This document shows, one piece after another, positions 17,918-25,760 of a stretch of DNA of 64,000 nt. Numbering within the stretch: the first letter of the stretch is position 1; the number at the start of each line of letters is the position of its first letter. A model generated the notes under the pieces. That model worked only from the letters and a program-made list of their open reading frames with translations. It was not told the DNA's origin and did no database searches. The DNA lies in NCBI GenBank assembly GCA_021155205.1, contig JAJNPS010000037.1, positions 1 through 64,000 of the forward strand. Direction: 5' to 3'. The stretch is from Rhodobacterales bacterium (GTDB lineage: Bacteria > Pseudomonadota > Alphaproteobacteria > Rhodobacterales > Rhodobacteraceae). The translations under genes were made by a program, and so were the position numbers.

Positions 17918-18145
17918 TTAGGTCCGGCGCTTCCGCCAGATCCGATATGTCACAATCATGGCCCAGACAAAGGCGGCCATTGCGGCCAGGTCGAACAGAA
18001 AGACATAGCGCGTCTCCCACCCGAACTTGCCCCCCAGCCATTGCGCGCCCAACCACAGGACCGTCGTGCCTGCGATGACGATGGCCACCAGCCGCGCCTG
18101 GCGCGCCAGTTGGCGGTCGAGATCGGGGTCGGGCGCGTCTTTCAC
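17918..18145 (-). CDS. DUF5337-like two-helix membrane protein
   Basis: A 75-residue protein with two predicted membrane helices (LVAIVIAGTTVLWLGAQWLG and YVFLFDLAAMAAFVWAMIV) and a basic C-terminus. It matches the DUF5337 proteins placed between nuoE and nuoF in Rhodobacteraceae. The start is GTG at 18145; the ATG two bases upstream runs directly into a stop. A GAGG site precedes it. Function unknown; it could be an accessory or assembly factor of complex I. Confidence 0.7.
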   Translation of the reverse strand: MKDAPDPDLDRQLARQARLVAIVIAGTTVLWLGAQWLGGKFGWETRYVFLFDLAAMAAFVWAMIVTYRIWRKRRT

Positions 18146-18154
18146 ATCCCGGCC

Positions 18155-18793
18155 TCAGAATTCGTCGCCTGCATCGAGCCGCTTGAGGAAGTCGTCAGGG
18201 CCAAGCCTGACGATCGCCTTGGCCTGGGGCACCCAGCGGTCGCGGGTGACGCGGCCCTTGAACCCTTCAAGGTTCTGGTCGACCCATGCGATTTCGTCGG
18301 CGTTCCAGCTTGCCACCTGGTCAAAATGGAAGAAGCCGAGCTTGTGGCACAGCGTTTCCAGTTTCGGTCCGATCCCCTTGATGATCTTGAGGTCGTCGGC
18401 CTTGCCGCCGCGCGCGGCCTTGAGCGCCTCGGGGCGCGTGCCGACACCGGCGGGCGACATCACCGCCACCGGCGTCGGGGCAACGGCGACGGGCGCGGCA
18501 GCGGGTGCAACGGGCGGCGCGGGAGCAACCGCGGTCGCTGCCGTCACCGCGACGGGCGCCGGGGCCGGTTTCGCGGCCGGCATGGCCTGACGAGCCGGGG
18601 TCCGCACCCTGGCGCCCCACGGCATCCCCATCACCAGACCCGCAAGCAGCGCCACGATCACCCCGATCGCGACCGATCCCGGCGTCGAGATCAGCACCAC
18701 GACCTTGGCGACGCCAAAGGCCACGACCCCCATCCCGACCCCGATCGCCCAGCCCGCAAGATTGGGGGCATTCTTGTTCTCTGCCGTTTTCAT
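18155..18793 (-). CDS. membrane-anchored helix-hairpin-helix protein between nuoE and nuoF
   Basis: A 212-residue protein with two N-terminal membrane helices (about residues 12-56), an Ala/Pro-rich linker (about 60-118) and a C-terminal helix-hairpin-helix module (about 120-194). The hairpin core is DDLKIIKGIGPKLETLCHKL. The module is about three-quarters identical by eye to the C-terminus of the neighbouring NuoE, so it arose by duplication. The membrane anchor and linker suggest a tether at the membrane face of complex I, but this is inference; the module could also bind nucleic acid. Confidence 0.8.
   Translation of the reverse strand: MKTAENKNAPNLAGWAIGVGMGVVAFGVAKVVVLISTPGSVAIGVIVALLAGLVMGMPWGARVRTPARQAMPAAKPAPAPVAVTAATAVAPAPPVAPAAAPVAVAPTPVAVMSPAGVGTRPEALKAARGGKADDLKIIKGIGPKLETLCHKLGFFHFDQVASWNADEIAWVDQNLEGFKGRVTRDRWVPQAKAIVRLGPDDFLKRLDAGDEF
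18212..18436 (-). repeat. helix-hairpin-helix module, copy A
   Basis: Codes for residues 120-194 of the membrane-anchored protein. By eye, 57 of 75 residues match copy B at 18877-19101 with no gaps; the longest shared blocks are LGFFHFDQ and NLEGFKGRVTRD. Direct orientation. Confidence 0.8.
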
Positions 18794-18852
18794 TCCGTGT
18801 CACTCCCCTGGTGGTTCGGCCCTCTGCGCGGGACCCTGAAGTCGTTTCGTCG

Positions 18853-20025
18853 CTATGGCCCGGCGCCGCCCTTTGCCAGCACTTTGGCCTGTTCGACCCA
18901 TTTGTCCCGCGTCACGCGCCCCTTGAAGCCTTCAAGATTGTCATCGACCCAGGCGATTTCCGCATCGGTCCAGGCCGCGATCTGGTCGAAATGAAAAAAC
19001 CCGAGCCTGTGGCACAGGATTTCCAGTTTCGGGCCGATGCCGAGGATGACCTTCAGATCGTCGGGTTTTCCGCCACGGGCGGCTTGCAGGGCCTTGGGCT
19101 GTACCTTCGCGACTGCTGCCGGGGCTTTCGCGTCGGGCGTGGCCGGCGGCGTTGCCACGGATTCGTTGCCTTGTGCCACGGGCTTGCCCTTGGACCGAGC
19201 GGGCGCTTCCTGGACCGTCACGCCAGATGCGTCTGCCACGCGGCCGGCGCCAGGTTTCGGTTCTTTTGGTATGCCCTTGGCGGGCGTGACGGGGGCGGCG
19301 GATTTGGTCTTGGCCGTCTTGCCCAGCCAGGGCGTTGTCAGCACAACCTCGGTCCCGTCGATCCGCTTCACTGTATCGCTCAGCTCCACCGCCGCCTGCG
19401 CGCTGGCATTGTACTGCCGCCGCCCAGACTCGAATTCCTTCAGGCTGGTCAGACCGCTGGCCGGTTCCGCCGCATAGCGCCCGTTCTGCGGCCCCGGCAC
19501 CGGCACCTCGCCCTTGCCGAACCGCGCGATCAGGTCGGTCAGTTTTTCCGGCGTCAGGTCTTCGTAATAGTCCTTGCCGATCTGGGCCATCGGCGCATTG
19601 GCGCAGGCGCCGAGACACTCGACCTCTTCCCAGCTGAACTTGCCATCCGCCGACAGGGTATGGGGCTGGCGGGCGATCTTGTCCTTGCAGACCGCGATCA
19701 GGTCTTCGGCCCCGCAGATCATGCAGGACGTTGTGCCGCAGACCTGGATATGCGCAACAGACCCAACGGGTTGCAGCTGGAACATGAAGTAGAAGGTCGC
19801 CACCTCCAGCGCACGCATATAGGCCAGGTCGAGCATGCCCGCCACGTATTCGATGGCCGGACGGGACAGCCACCCTTCCTGCTCCTGCGCGCGCCAGAGA
19901 AGGGGGATGATGGCGGAGGCCTGACGGCCTGCAGGGTATTTGGATATCTGTCCTTTGGCCCAGGCGAGGTTCGCGGGGGTGAACGCAAATGTGTCGGGCT
20001 GGATGGCGTGAAGGCGGCGTAGCAT
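18853..20025 (-). CDS. nuoE: NADH-quinone oxidoreductase subunit E with helix-hairpin-helix tail
   Basis: A 390-residue form of the [2Fe-2S] (N1a) subunit, against about 160-240 for typical NuoE/Nqo2. Residues 1-175 are the normal thioredoxin-like domain with cluster ligands C96, C101, C137 and C141. An Ala/Pro/Lys-rich linker then leads to a helix-hairpin-helix module at residues 309-383. Such long NuoE forms occur in Rhodobacteraceae. The start ATG at 20025 overlaps the nuoD stop (TAATG). The tail's partner and role are unknown. Confidence 0.95.
   Translation of the reverse strand: MLRRLHAIQPDTFAFTPANLAWAKGQISKYPAGRQASAIIPLLWRAQEQEGWLSRPAIEYVAGMLDLAYMRALEVATFYFMFQLQPVGSVAHIQVCGTTSCMICGAEDLIAVCKDKIARQPHTLSADGKFSWEEVECLGACANAPMAQIGKDYYEDLTPEKLTDLIARFGKGEVPVPGPQNGRYAAEPASGLTSLKEFESGRRQYNASAQAAVELSDTVKRIDGTEVVLTTPWLGKTAKTKSAAPVTPAKGIPKEPKPGAGRVADASGVTVQEAPARSKGKPVAQGNESVATPPATPDAKAPAAVAKVQPKALQAARGGKPDDLKVILGIGPKLEILCHRLGFFHFDQIAAWTDAEIAWVDDNLEGFKGRVTRDKWVEQAKVLAKGGAGP
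18877..19101 (-). repeat. helix-hairpin-helix module, copy B
   Basis: Codes for residues 309-383 of NuoE. It is the partner of copy A at 18212-18436, in the same orientation and about 440 bases away. The hairpin core is DDLKVILGIGPKLEILCHRL. Confidence 0.8.
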
Positions 20026-21263
20026 TAACGATCAATCTCCCCGAACACCACATCCATCGTCCCGATGATCGCCGACACGTCGGCCAATTGGTGGCCCTTG
20101 CAGATGTAGTCCATCGCCTGCAGATGCAGGAACCCGGGCGCGCGGATCTTGGCGCGGTAGGGTTTGTTGGTGCCGTCGGCGACCAGATAGACGCCAAACT
20201 CGCCCTTGGGGGCCTCCACCGCCGCATAAACCTCACCCGAGGGCACGTGGAACCCTTCGGTGTAAAGCTTGAAGTGGTGGATCAGCGCCTCCATCGAGGT
20301 CTTCATCTCTCCCCGCGGCGGCGGGGTGATCTTGCCGCGGGCAAGGACATCGCCCTTTTCCACGCGCAGCTTGGCGACCGCCTGACGGATGATCGAGGTG
20401 CTTTCGCGCATCTCCTGCATCCGGCACAGATAGCGGTCATAGCAGTCGCCGTTCTTGCCGACCGGAATCTTGAAGTCGAACTCGTCATAGCATTCATAGG
20501 GCTGCGAACGGCGCAAATCCCAGGCGAGGCCCGACCCGCGCACCATGACGCCGGAGAACCCGTATTTCTGGATGTCATCCTCGGTCACAACGCCGATATC
20601 GGCATTGCGCTGCTTGAAGATGCGGTTTTCGGTCAGCAATCCGTCGATGTCGTCCAGAACGCGGGGGAACTCGACCGCCCATTGGTCGATATCCTCGATC
20701 AGCTGCGGCGTCAGGTCGACATGGACGCCACCGGGGCGGAAATAGGCGGCGTGCAGGCGCGCGCCACAGGCCCGCTCATAGAACACCATCAGCTTTTCAC
20801 GTTCCTCGAACCCCCAGAGCGGCGGGGTCAGGGCGCCCACGTCCATGGCTTGCGTGGTGACGTTCAACAGATGGTTCAGCACCCGCCCGATTTCGCAGAA
20901 CAGCACCCGGATCAGCGATGCGCGACGGGGGATGTCCACGCCGGTCAGTTTTTCGATCGCCAGGCACCAGGCATGTTCCTGGTTCATCGGCGCCACGTAA
21001 TCCAGCCGGTCAAAGTACGGCAGGTTCTGCAGATAGGTCCGGCTCTCCATCAGCTTTTCGGTGCCACGGTGGAGCAGGCCGATATGCGGATCGCAGCGTT
21101 CCACAATCTCGCCGTCAAGCTCCAGCACAAGACGCAGAACGCCATGTGCCGCAGGATGTTGCGGGCCGAAGTTCAGGTTGAAATTGCGGATCTTCTGTTC
21201 GCCGGTTTCAAAATCCCTGGAGCCGTCGTCATAGCTGTTGGTGCGGATATCGCCGTCCATCAT
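20025..21263 (-). CDS. nuoD: NADH-quinone oxidoreductase subunit D
   Basis: The 412-residue 49-kDa subunit that forms the quinone site together with NuoB. The stretch NLNFGPQHPAAHGVLRL near residue 30 and GLLHRGTEKLMES are family hallmarks. The start overlaps the nuoC stop by four bases and the stop overlaps the nuoE start by one. A normal-length, intact gene. Confidence 0.97.
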   Translation of the reverse strand: MMDGDIRTNSYDDGSRDFETGEQKIRNFNLNFGPQHPAAHGVLRLVLELDGEIVERCDPHIGLLHRGTEKLMESRTYLQNLPYFDRLDYVAPMNQEHAWCLAIEKLTGVDIPRRASLIRVLFCEIGRVLNHLLNVTTQAMDVGALTPPLWGFEEREKLMVFYERACGARLHAAYFRPGGVHVDLTPQLIEDIDQWAVEFPRVLDDIDGLLTENRIFKQRNADIGVVTEDDIQKYGFSGVMVRGSGLAWDLRRSQPYECYDEFDFKIPVGKNGDCYDRYLCRMQEMRESTSIIRQAVAKLRVEKGDVLARGKITPPPRGEMKTSMEALIHHFKLYTEGFHVPSGEVYAAVEAPKGEFGVYLVADGTNKPYRAKIRAPGFLHLQAMDYICKGHQLADVSAIIGTMDVVFGEIDR

Positions 21264-21886
21264 GGCTTTGCCTCTCCCGGCGCGCCAGCACGCGCCTTGT
21301 CATCACCCGGCAGGATGTATTCGGCACCCTCCCATGGCGACATGAAATCGAACTGCCGGTATTCCTGCACCAGCATCACAGGTTCATAGACGACGCGCTT
21401 CAGCACTTCGTCATAGCGGACCTCGGTATAGCCGGTGGTCGGAAAATCCTTGCGCAGGGGATGTCCGCGAAAGCCGTAGTCGGTGAGGATACGGCGCAGA
21501 TCCGGATGGCCGGAAAACAGGATGCCGAACATGTCGAACACTTCGCGCTCGAACCAGTTCGCCGATGGATGGATGGCCTGGATCGACGGCACCATGTCCG
21601 TCTCGCGCAGGGCCAGTTTCAAACGGATGCGGTGGTTCTGGTACATCGACAGGAAATGGTAGACGACGTCGAACCGTTCCACCCGCGACGGATGGTCGAT
21701 GGCGGTGATGTCCACCAGCGAGGTGAACCGGCAGGACGGGTCGGTTTGCAGAAACTCCACCAGATCCTCAAGATGCGCCAGCGTCACATGCAGCGTCAGT
21801 TCGCCATGGGCGATGTCATGCGACTGCACCGCATTCGGGCGGCGCAATGCAATCAGTTCGGCAAGGTCGTTCAGGGCGTCGGACAT
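21260..21886 (-). CDS. nuoC: NADH-quinone oxidoreductase subunit C
   Basis: The 208-residue 30-kDa subunit of the peripheral arm. Family stretches include ANWFEREVFDMFGILFSGHPDLRR (read in part) and RHPLRKDFP-type sequence ending in GHPLRKDFPTTGYTEV. It is not fused to NuoD, unlike in E. coli. The stop overlaps nuoD and the start lies seven bases after nuoB. Confidence 0.96.
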   Translation of the reverse strand: MSDALNDLAELIALRRPNAVQSHDIAHGELTLHVTLAHLEDLVEFLQTDPSCRFTSLVDITAIDHPSRVERFDVVYHFLSMYQNHRIRLKLALRETDMVPSIQAIHPSANWFEREVFDMFGILFSGHPDLRRILTDYGFRGHPLRKDFPTTGYTEVRYDEVLKRVVYEPVMLVQEYRQFDFMSPWEGAEYILPGDDKARAGAPGEAKP

Positions 21887-21893
21887 GGGGGCG

Positions 21894-22427
21894 CTACCTT
21901 ACCAGGGTGCCGGTGCGGCGGATTTTGCGCTGCAACTGCAGGATGCCGTACAGCAGCGCCTCGGCCGTGGGCGGGCAGCCGGGGACATAGATGTCCACGG
22001 GCACGATCCGGTCGCAGCCGCGCACCACCGAATAGCTGTAATGATAATAGCCGCCGCCATTCGCACAGGACCCCATGCTGATGACATAGCGCGGCTCCGG
22101 CATCTGGTCATAGACCTTGCGCAGGGCCGGGGCCATCTTGTTGGTCAGTGTGCCCGCCACGATCATCAGGTCGGACTGGCGCGGGGACGCGCGCGGCGCG
22201 GTGCCGAACCGTTCCAGATCATAGCGCGGCATCGAGGTATGCATCATCTCGACCGCACAGCAGGCGAGGCCAAAGGTCATCCAGTGCAGGCTGCCGATGC
22301 GCGCCCAGTTGATGATATCCTCGGTCGAGGTCAGCAGGAACCCCTTGTCCGCAAGTTCCGCGTTCAGCGCGCGGGCTGCCACGTCGGCATCGCCCCCGGC
22401 CGTATTGGCTCCCGCAACCACACCCAT
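21894..22427 (-). CDS. nuoB: NADH-quinone oxidoreductase subunit B
   Basis: A 177-residue subunit holding the terminal [4Fe-4S] cluster N2 that reduces quinone. Cluster ligands sit in FGLACCAVEMM, SMGSCANGGG and YVPGCPPTAEAL. The start at 22427 (MGVVAGANTAGG) follows an AAGGGA site. Unusually, more than 900 bases and an opposite-strand gene separate it from nuoA. Confidence 0.97.
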   Translation of the reverse strand: MGVVAGANTAGGDADVAARALNAELADKGFLLTSTEDIINWARIGSLHWMTFGLACCAVEMMHTSMPRYDLERFGTAPRASPRQSDLMIVAGTLTNKMAPALRKVYDQMPEPRYVISMGSCANGGGYYHYSYSVVRGCDRIVPVDIYVPGCPPTAEALLYGILQLQRKIRRTGTLVR

Positions 22428-22841
22428 TTCGGCGATCCCTTTTGACAACGACTGGCGACAACGCAAAGCGTCGTTGCAGTTAGAAACAACAAGTTCTTCC
22501 GGCGCAACCCAACGAGCCCTGCGTTGCACCTGTTTTCGACCGCCCTGCCCGTTCGGCTTTGCACGCGCGTCACGGCTGCGCAAACACTGGACAATCGCTC
22601 ACGCTCAATACCTCTCCCTCCATGCAGGGTCAACCAAAGGTACGCCGTTCCTTTGTGCTGCGACGCCATGTCAGGACCGTCACGGATGGCGGCCGCTGCA
22701 CCGGGCATCCTGCCGGGCACGGTTGTCGCGCGGTCTTGCGGCGGTGTTTCGCCCGCGTTCCTTCGGCGGAGGGAACTGCAAGGCGGTCTTTCCGTTGGTC
22801 ACGGTCGCATTGGGCGGCACATCCAACGAGGAAATGCAGAA
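22428..22841. other. intergenic region between nuoB and HdeA-like gene
   Basis: A 414-base stretch with no convincing gene on either strand. It lies upstream of both nuoB (minus) and the HdeA-like gene (plus), so it should carry the promoter of the latter and possibly a second nuo promoter. A weak inverted motif CAACG...CGTTG is near 22460-22476. I see no strong promoter match. Confidence 0.5.
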
Positions 22842-23228
22842 ATGAAAGCTTTCGAAAAAGTGCTTGCGGCCGGCAGCCTGGTCCTGGCAAGCGTTGCCCC
22901 GTCGTTTGCGCAGACCGCCATGGTTGATCCGATGACCATGACCTGCAAGGACTACAGCGCCATGGACAGCGCAGGCATGATGTCATCGACCCAGATGATG
23001 GACATGATGATGGCCATGACCCCCGAAGAGCAAGCTGCGGCCATGGCCATGACGCCCGAACAAAAGACTGCCAAGATGACCGAAATGCAGTCCAAGATGG
23101 CGGCGATGACGGCTGAAGAAAAGACGGCCGCAACCACAAAGGCCACGGAATCGATGAAAAAGATGGTGGAAGCGTGCAAAGCCAAGCCGGACGGCACGGT
23201 GATGGACGCCGTAAAGGGCACCATGTAA
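22842..23228 (+). CDS. Met-rich secreted HdeA/HdeB-like protein
   Basis: A 128-residue protein with a clear signal peptide (MKAFEKVLAAGSLVLASVAPSFA). The flanking parts, MTCKDYSAMDSAGM and VEACKAKPDGTVMDAVK, match the two-cysteine layout of the periplasmic acid-stress chaperones HdeA/HdeB. Between them lies an unusual segment with repeated TPEE/TPEQ and MM motifs, where roughly a quarter of residues are methionine. A GAGGAA site precedes the ATG. The gene is antisense to the nuo operon, between nuoA and nuoB. It could be a periplasmic chaperone or a metal binder; the family match is by eye. Confidence 0.65.
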   Translation: MKAFEKVLAAGSLVLASVAPSFAQTAMVDPMTMTCKDYSAMDSAGMMSSTQMMDMMMAMTPEEQAAAMAMTPEQKTAKMTEMQSKMAAMTAEEKTAATTKATESMKKMVEACKAKPDGTVMDAVKGTM

Positions 23229-23346
23229 CGAAAGTTCGCGGGTCGTGTCGCGCAAGCCGCGCGGCCCGCGGCCTCCGGTTCCCCGCAGCCGACGCCCGGC
23301 ACGGGGTCAGATCAGGTAATCGTGCGCCCTGCGGGCGTGAATGCCG

Positions 23347-23712
23347 TCATTCCCATTCCAGCGCACCCTTTCTCCATTCATAGGCAAACCCGATGGTCAG
23401 GACGCCAAGGAACACCATCATCGACCAGAACGCCGCCATGGAAATCTCGCCGAAAGCGACGGCCCAGGGGAACAGGAACGCCACCTCAAGGTCAAAGATG
23501 ATGAACAGGATCGACACGAGGTAGAACCGCACATCGAACTTCATCCGCGCGTCGTCAAATGCGTTGAAGCCGCATTCATAGGCCGACACCTTTTCGGGGT
23601 CAGGATTGCGCACCGCCAGCACCACGGCGGCCATGATCAGCACCAGTCCCAGACCCGTCGCCACGCCCAAGAGGATCAGAATGGGCAGGTATTCCCGCAG
23701 CAGGATGTCCAT
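23347..23712 (-). CDS. nuoA: NADH-quinone oxidoreductase subunit A
   Basis: A 121-residue, three-helix membrane subunit, first gene of the complex I operon. The conserved loop SAYECGFNAFDDARMKFDVR, which contains the Cys that reports on active/deactive states in ND3, is intact. It faces the HdeA-like gene tail to tail across 118 bases, so its transcript must read through that gene's antisense strand to reach nuoB. Confidence 0.96.
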   Translation of the reverse strand: MDILLREYLPILILLGVATGLGLVLIMAAVVLAVRNPDPEKVSAYECGFNAFDDARMKFDVRFYLVSILFIIFDLEVAFLFPWAVAFGEISMAAFWSMMVFLGVLTIGFAYEWRKGALEWE

Positions 23713-23778
23713 GCGCTTGCTCCTTGATATGTCGACTGGCGCGGGCGACCCTGCGCCGGGGGCGTCTCGCTGGCCAAG

Positions 23779-23807
23779 GGTTTACTGTGCGCGCCGGCCG
23801 GGGTCAA
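23779..23807 (-). promoter_or_regulatory. candidate promoter for nuoA
   Basis: On the minus strand TTGACC (23807-23802) and TAAACC (23784-23779) are 17 bases apart. The -35 matches consensus at five of six positions and the -10 at three of six. Transcription would begin near 23772, giving a leader of about 60 bases before the nuoA ATG. Confidence 0.35.
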
Positions 23808-23902
23808 CCAAAGCCGGGGCAGAATTATCAGGTGCGGCAAGGGGAAGCGGCCGATGTGGCACCCCGCGACCCGCACGCTTTGCCAGCCGGTTTGGCTGTG
23901 CC

Positions 23903-24514
23903 TCAGGTGTTGGATCGCGCAGCCGCGTCCCTGCACCAGCCTTGCCGCCGGCCGCCGTCATAGGCCCGCGCGTGACCCGCTGCGATCATCTGGCTGGCCA
24001 CCGACCGGCCATCCAGCTTCAGCGTCACCAGCGCCCGGTCATATCGGTCCTGCCCCTCGATTATGATGTCGATGCTGGCTGACTGAAAGATCATGCCGCG
24101 CAGGGCCCAGGTCGCCCTTTGCGCCGCGACAAATTCCGAGCCGCAGCCGGGAGAAAACAGCTCTGGCGTATCAAAGCCGACAAGCCGGGCCCGTTCCACC
24201 CCGCGACCGCCGCACCAGAGCGAGATCGTGTCGCCATCGATCACCGACAGGATGCGACAGGAGCCGTCGGCGCTGCGGGCCGGTTTCAGCGCGGCGTTCA
24301 CCGCATCCGCACCCAGGGGCAGCACGACCAGGGCAAGCGTACAAAGAACGATGACAGCCTTGAGGTAAAGGGCCGGATCGACAAGGCGACCGACGATCCT
24401 GCGCCAGCGCGATGGCGGTCTGCGGGGTGGCAGGCCCATCCCCCAGCGCGGCGGGCGGCGATAATCGCGACTGAAGGGAATGACGGCCGATCCGCGACGG
24501 CGTCTGGGGGCCAT
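23903..24514 (-). CDS. thermonuclease-family (SNase-like) protein
   Basis: A 203-residue protein with a basic N-terminus, one membrane helix (about residues 51-70) and a staphylococcal-nuclease-like domain. The nuclease features are VIDGDTISL (calcium-binding Asp), RLVGFDTPELF (catalytic Arg) and DRYDRALVTL (second Arg region). It is probably anchored in the inner membrane with the domain outside. The start at 24514 is an ATG. It stands between the nuo promoter and the aminotransferase gene, with no functional link seen. Confidence 0.8.
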   Translation of the reverse strand: MAPRRRRGSAVIPFSRDYRRPPRWGMGLPPRRPPSRWRRIVGRLVDPALYLKAVIVLCTLALVVLPLGADAVNAALKPARSADGSCRILSVIDGDTISLWCGGRGVERARLVGFDTPELFSPGCGSEFVAAQRATWALRGMIFQSASIDIIIEGQDRYDRALVTLKLDGRSVASQMIAAGHARAYDGGRRQGWCRDAAARSNT

Positions 24515-24527
24515 TCCGCAATACCGC

Positions 24528-25760
24528 CTATTGCGACGTGGGCAGATCTGCGCGGTCGGGATGTTCGCCCTGCCCCGTCACCAGCACCTCGGCCCGGATG
24601 ATGCGCGCGATCACCGCGACATCGTCGGGCGAAAAGGTCAGCGGCAGGCGCATGTCGATCAGTCCCGCCAGCACCCGGTCAGTTTGCGGCAGGGGGGTCG
24701 GGTTGGCATAGGTCCAGTGCGCATAGCGGCTGGTGAACGCCACCGGGTCTGCCGCGCCGAACCATTTCAGCTCCACCCCCCGCGCGGCACAGCGCGTGAC
24801 CATCGACGTGACCCGGGCAGGTTCCCATCCCGGCAGGATGAACTGAAAGGACGAGCCGACATAATCCTCGTGCGCTGGGCGCGGGATCAGCCGCAGGCCG
24901 GGCGTATGGGCCAGCCCCGCCTCCATGCCGCGATAAAGCATGCCCCAGCGCGCGCGGCGGTCCGCCAGCGTCGCCAGTTGCGGGCGCAGGATGGCCGCGC
25001 GCAGGTTGTCCATCCGGCCCGAGATGTTGGGCACCTGAAGACGCAGGCGTTCGAACACCTCTGCCGGGGGGGCCGCGCGGTGGCGCGCATAAAGCATATA
25101 GGATCCCGACAAAAGGATCGCGCGGGCGGCAAGTTCGGCATCATCCGTGACCAGAAAACCGCCCTCGCCCGAATTCATGTGCTTGTAGGTCTGCGTCGAA
25201 TAGCAACCGATCACCCCATGACGCCCCGAAGGCACCCCCCGCCATGTCGCCCCCATCGTGTGGGCGCAGTCCTCGACAACCTTGATCCCCATCGCGTCGC
25301 CGGCCGCCATCAGCGTGTCCATGTCGCAGACGTGCCCGCGCATGTGGCTGAGAAGCAGGACGCTGGCGCCGCTGGCCTTTGCCTGTTGTGCCAGATGATC
25401 AAGGTCGATGGTCAGATCCTCCGTCACCTCGACAAAGACCGGGCGCGCGCCCACCGACGCAATCGCGCCCGGCACGGGTGCCAGGGTAAAGGCATTGGAC
25501 AGCACCGGCTGACCCGGCTGCACCTGCAGCGCGCGCAGCGCGGTCGCCATGGCATAGCCGCCGGACGCCACCGCCAGGCAATAGCGCGCGCCCGTCAGGG
25601 CCGCGAACTCCTCCTCCAGCAGTGCAGTTTCCGCCACCTCGCCCGGCGCGGTGTTGTAGCGGTGCAGCCGGCCGTGCTGCAAAACCGCCATCGCCGCCGC
25701 GATCCCGGCCTCGGGGATCGGTTCCTGCTGGGTAAAGCTGCCGGTAAAGCGTTCCATCAT
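24528..25760 (-). CDS. DegT/DnrJ/EryC1-type PLP aminotransferase
   Basis: A 410-residue fold-type I aminotransferase of the sugar-aminotransferase family. The PLP lysine is in STQTYKHMNSGEGGF, and VVEDCAHTMGATWRG contains the cofactor-binding Asp. Members usually transaminate keto-sugars or cyclitols. No other sugar-nucleotide gene is nearby. Its start overlaps the MFS gene stop by four bases, so an amino-sugar-like product exported by that pump is possible but unproved. Confidence 0.85.
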   Translation of the reverse strand: MMERFTGSFTQQEPIPEAGIAAAMAVLQHGRLHRYNTAPGEVAETALLEEEFAALTGARYCLAVASGGYAMATALRALQVQPGQPVLSNAFTLAPVPGAIASVGARPVFVEVTEDLTIDLDHLAQQAKASGASVLLLSHMRGHVCDMDTLMAAGDAMGIKVVEDCAHTMGATWRGVPSGRHGVIGCYSTQTYKHMNSGEGGFLVTDDAELAARAILLSGSYMLYARHRAAPPAEVFERLRLQVPNISGRMDNLRAAILRPQLATLADRRARWGMLYRGMEAGLAHTPGLRLIPRPAHEDYVGSSFQFILPGWEPARVTSMVTRCAARGVELKWFGAADPVAFTSRYAHWTYANPTPLPQTDRVLAGLIDMRLPLTFSPDDVAVIARIIRAEVLVTGQGEHPDRADLPTSQ

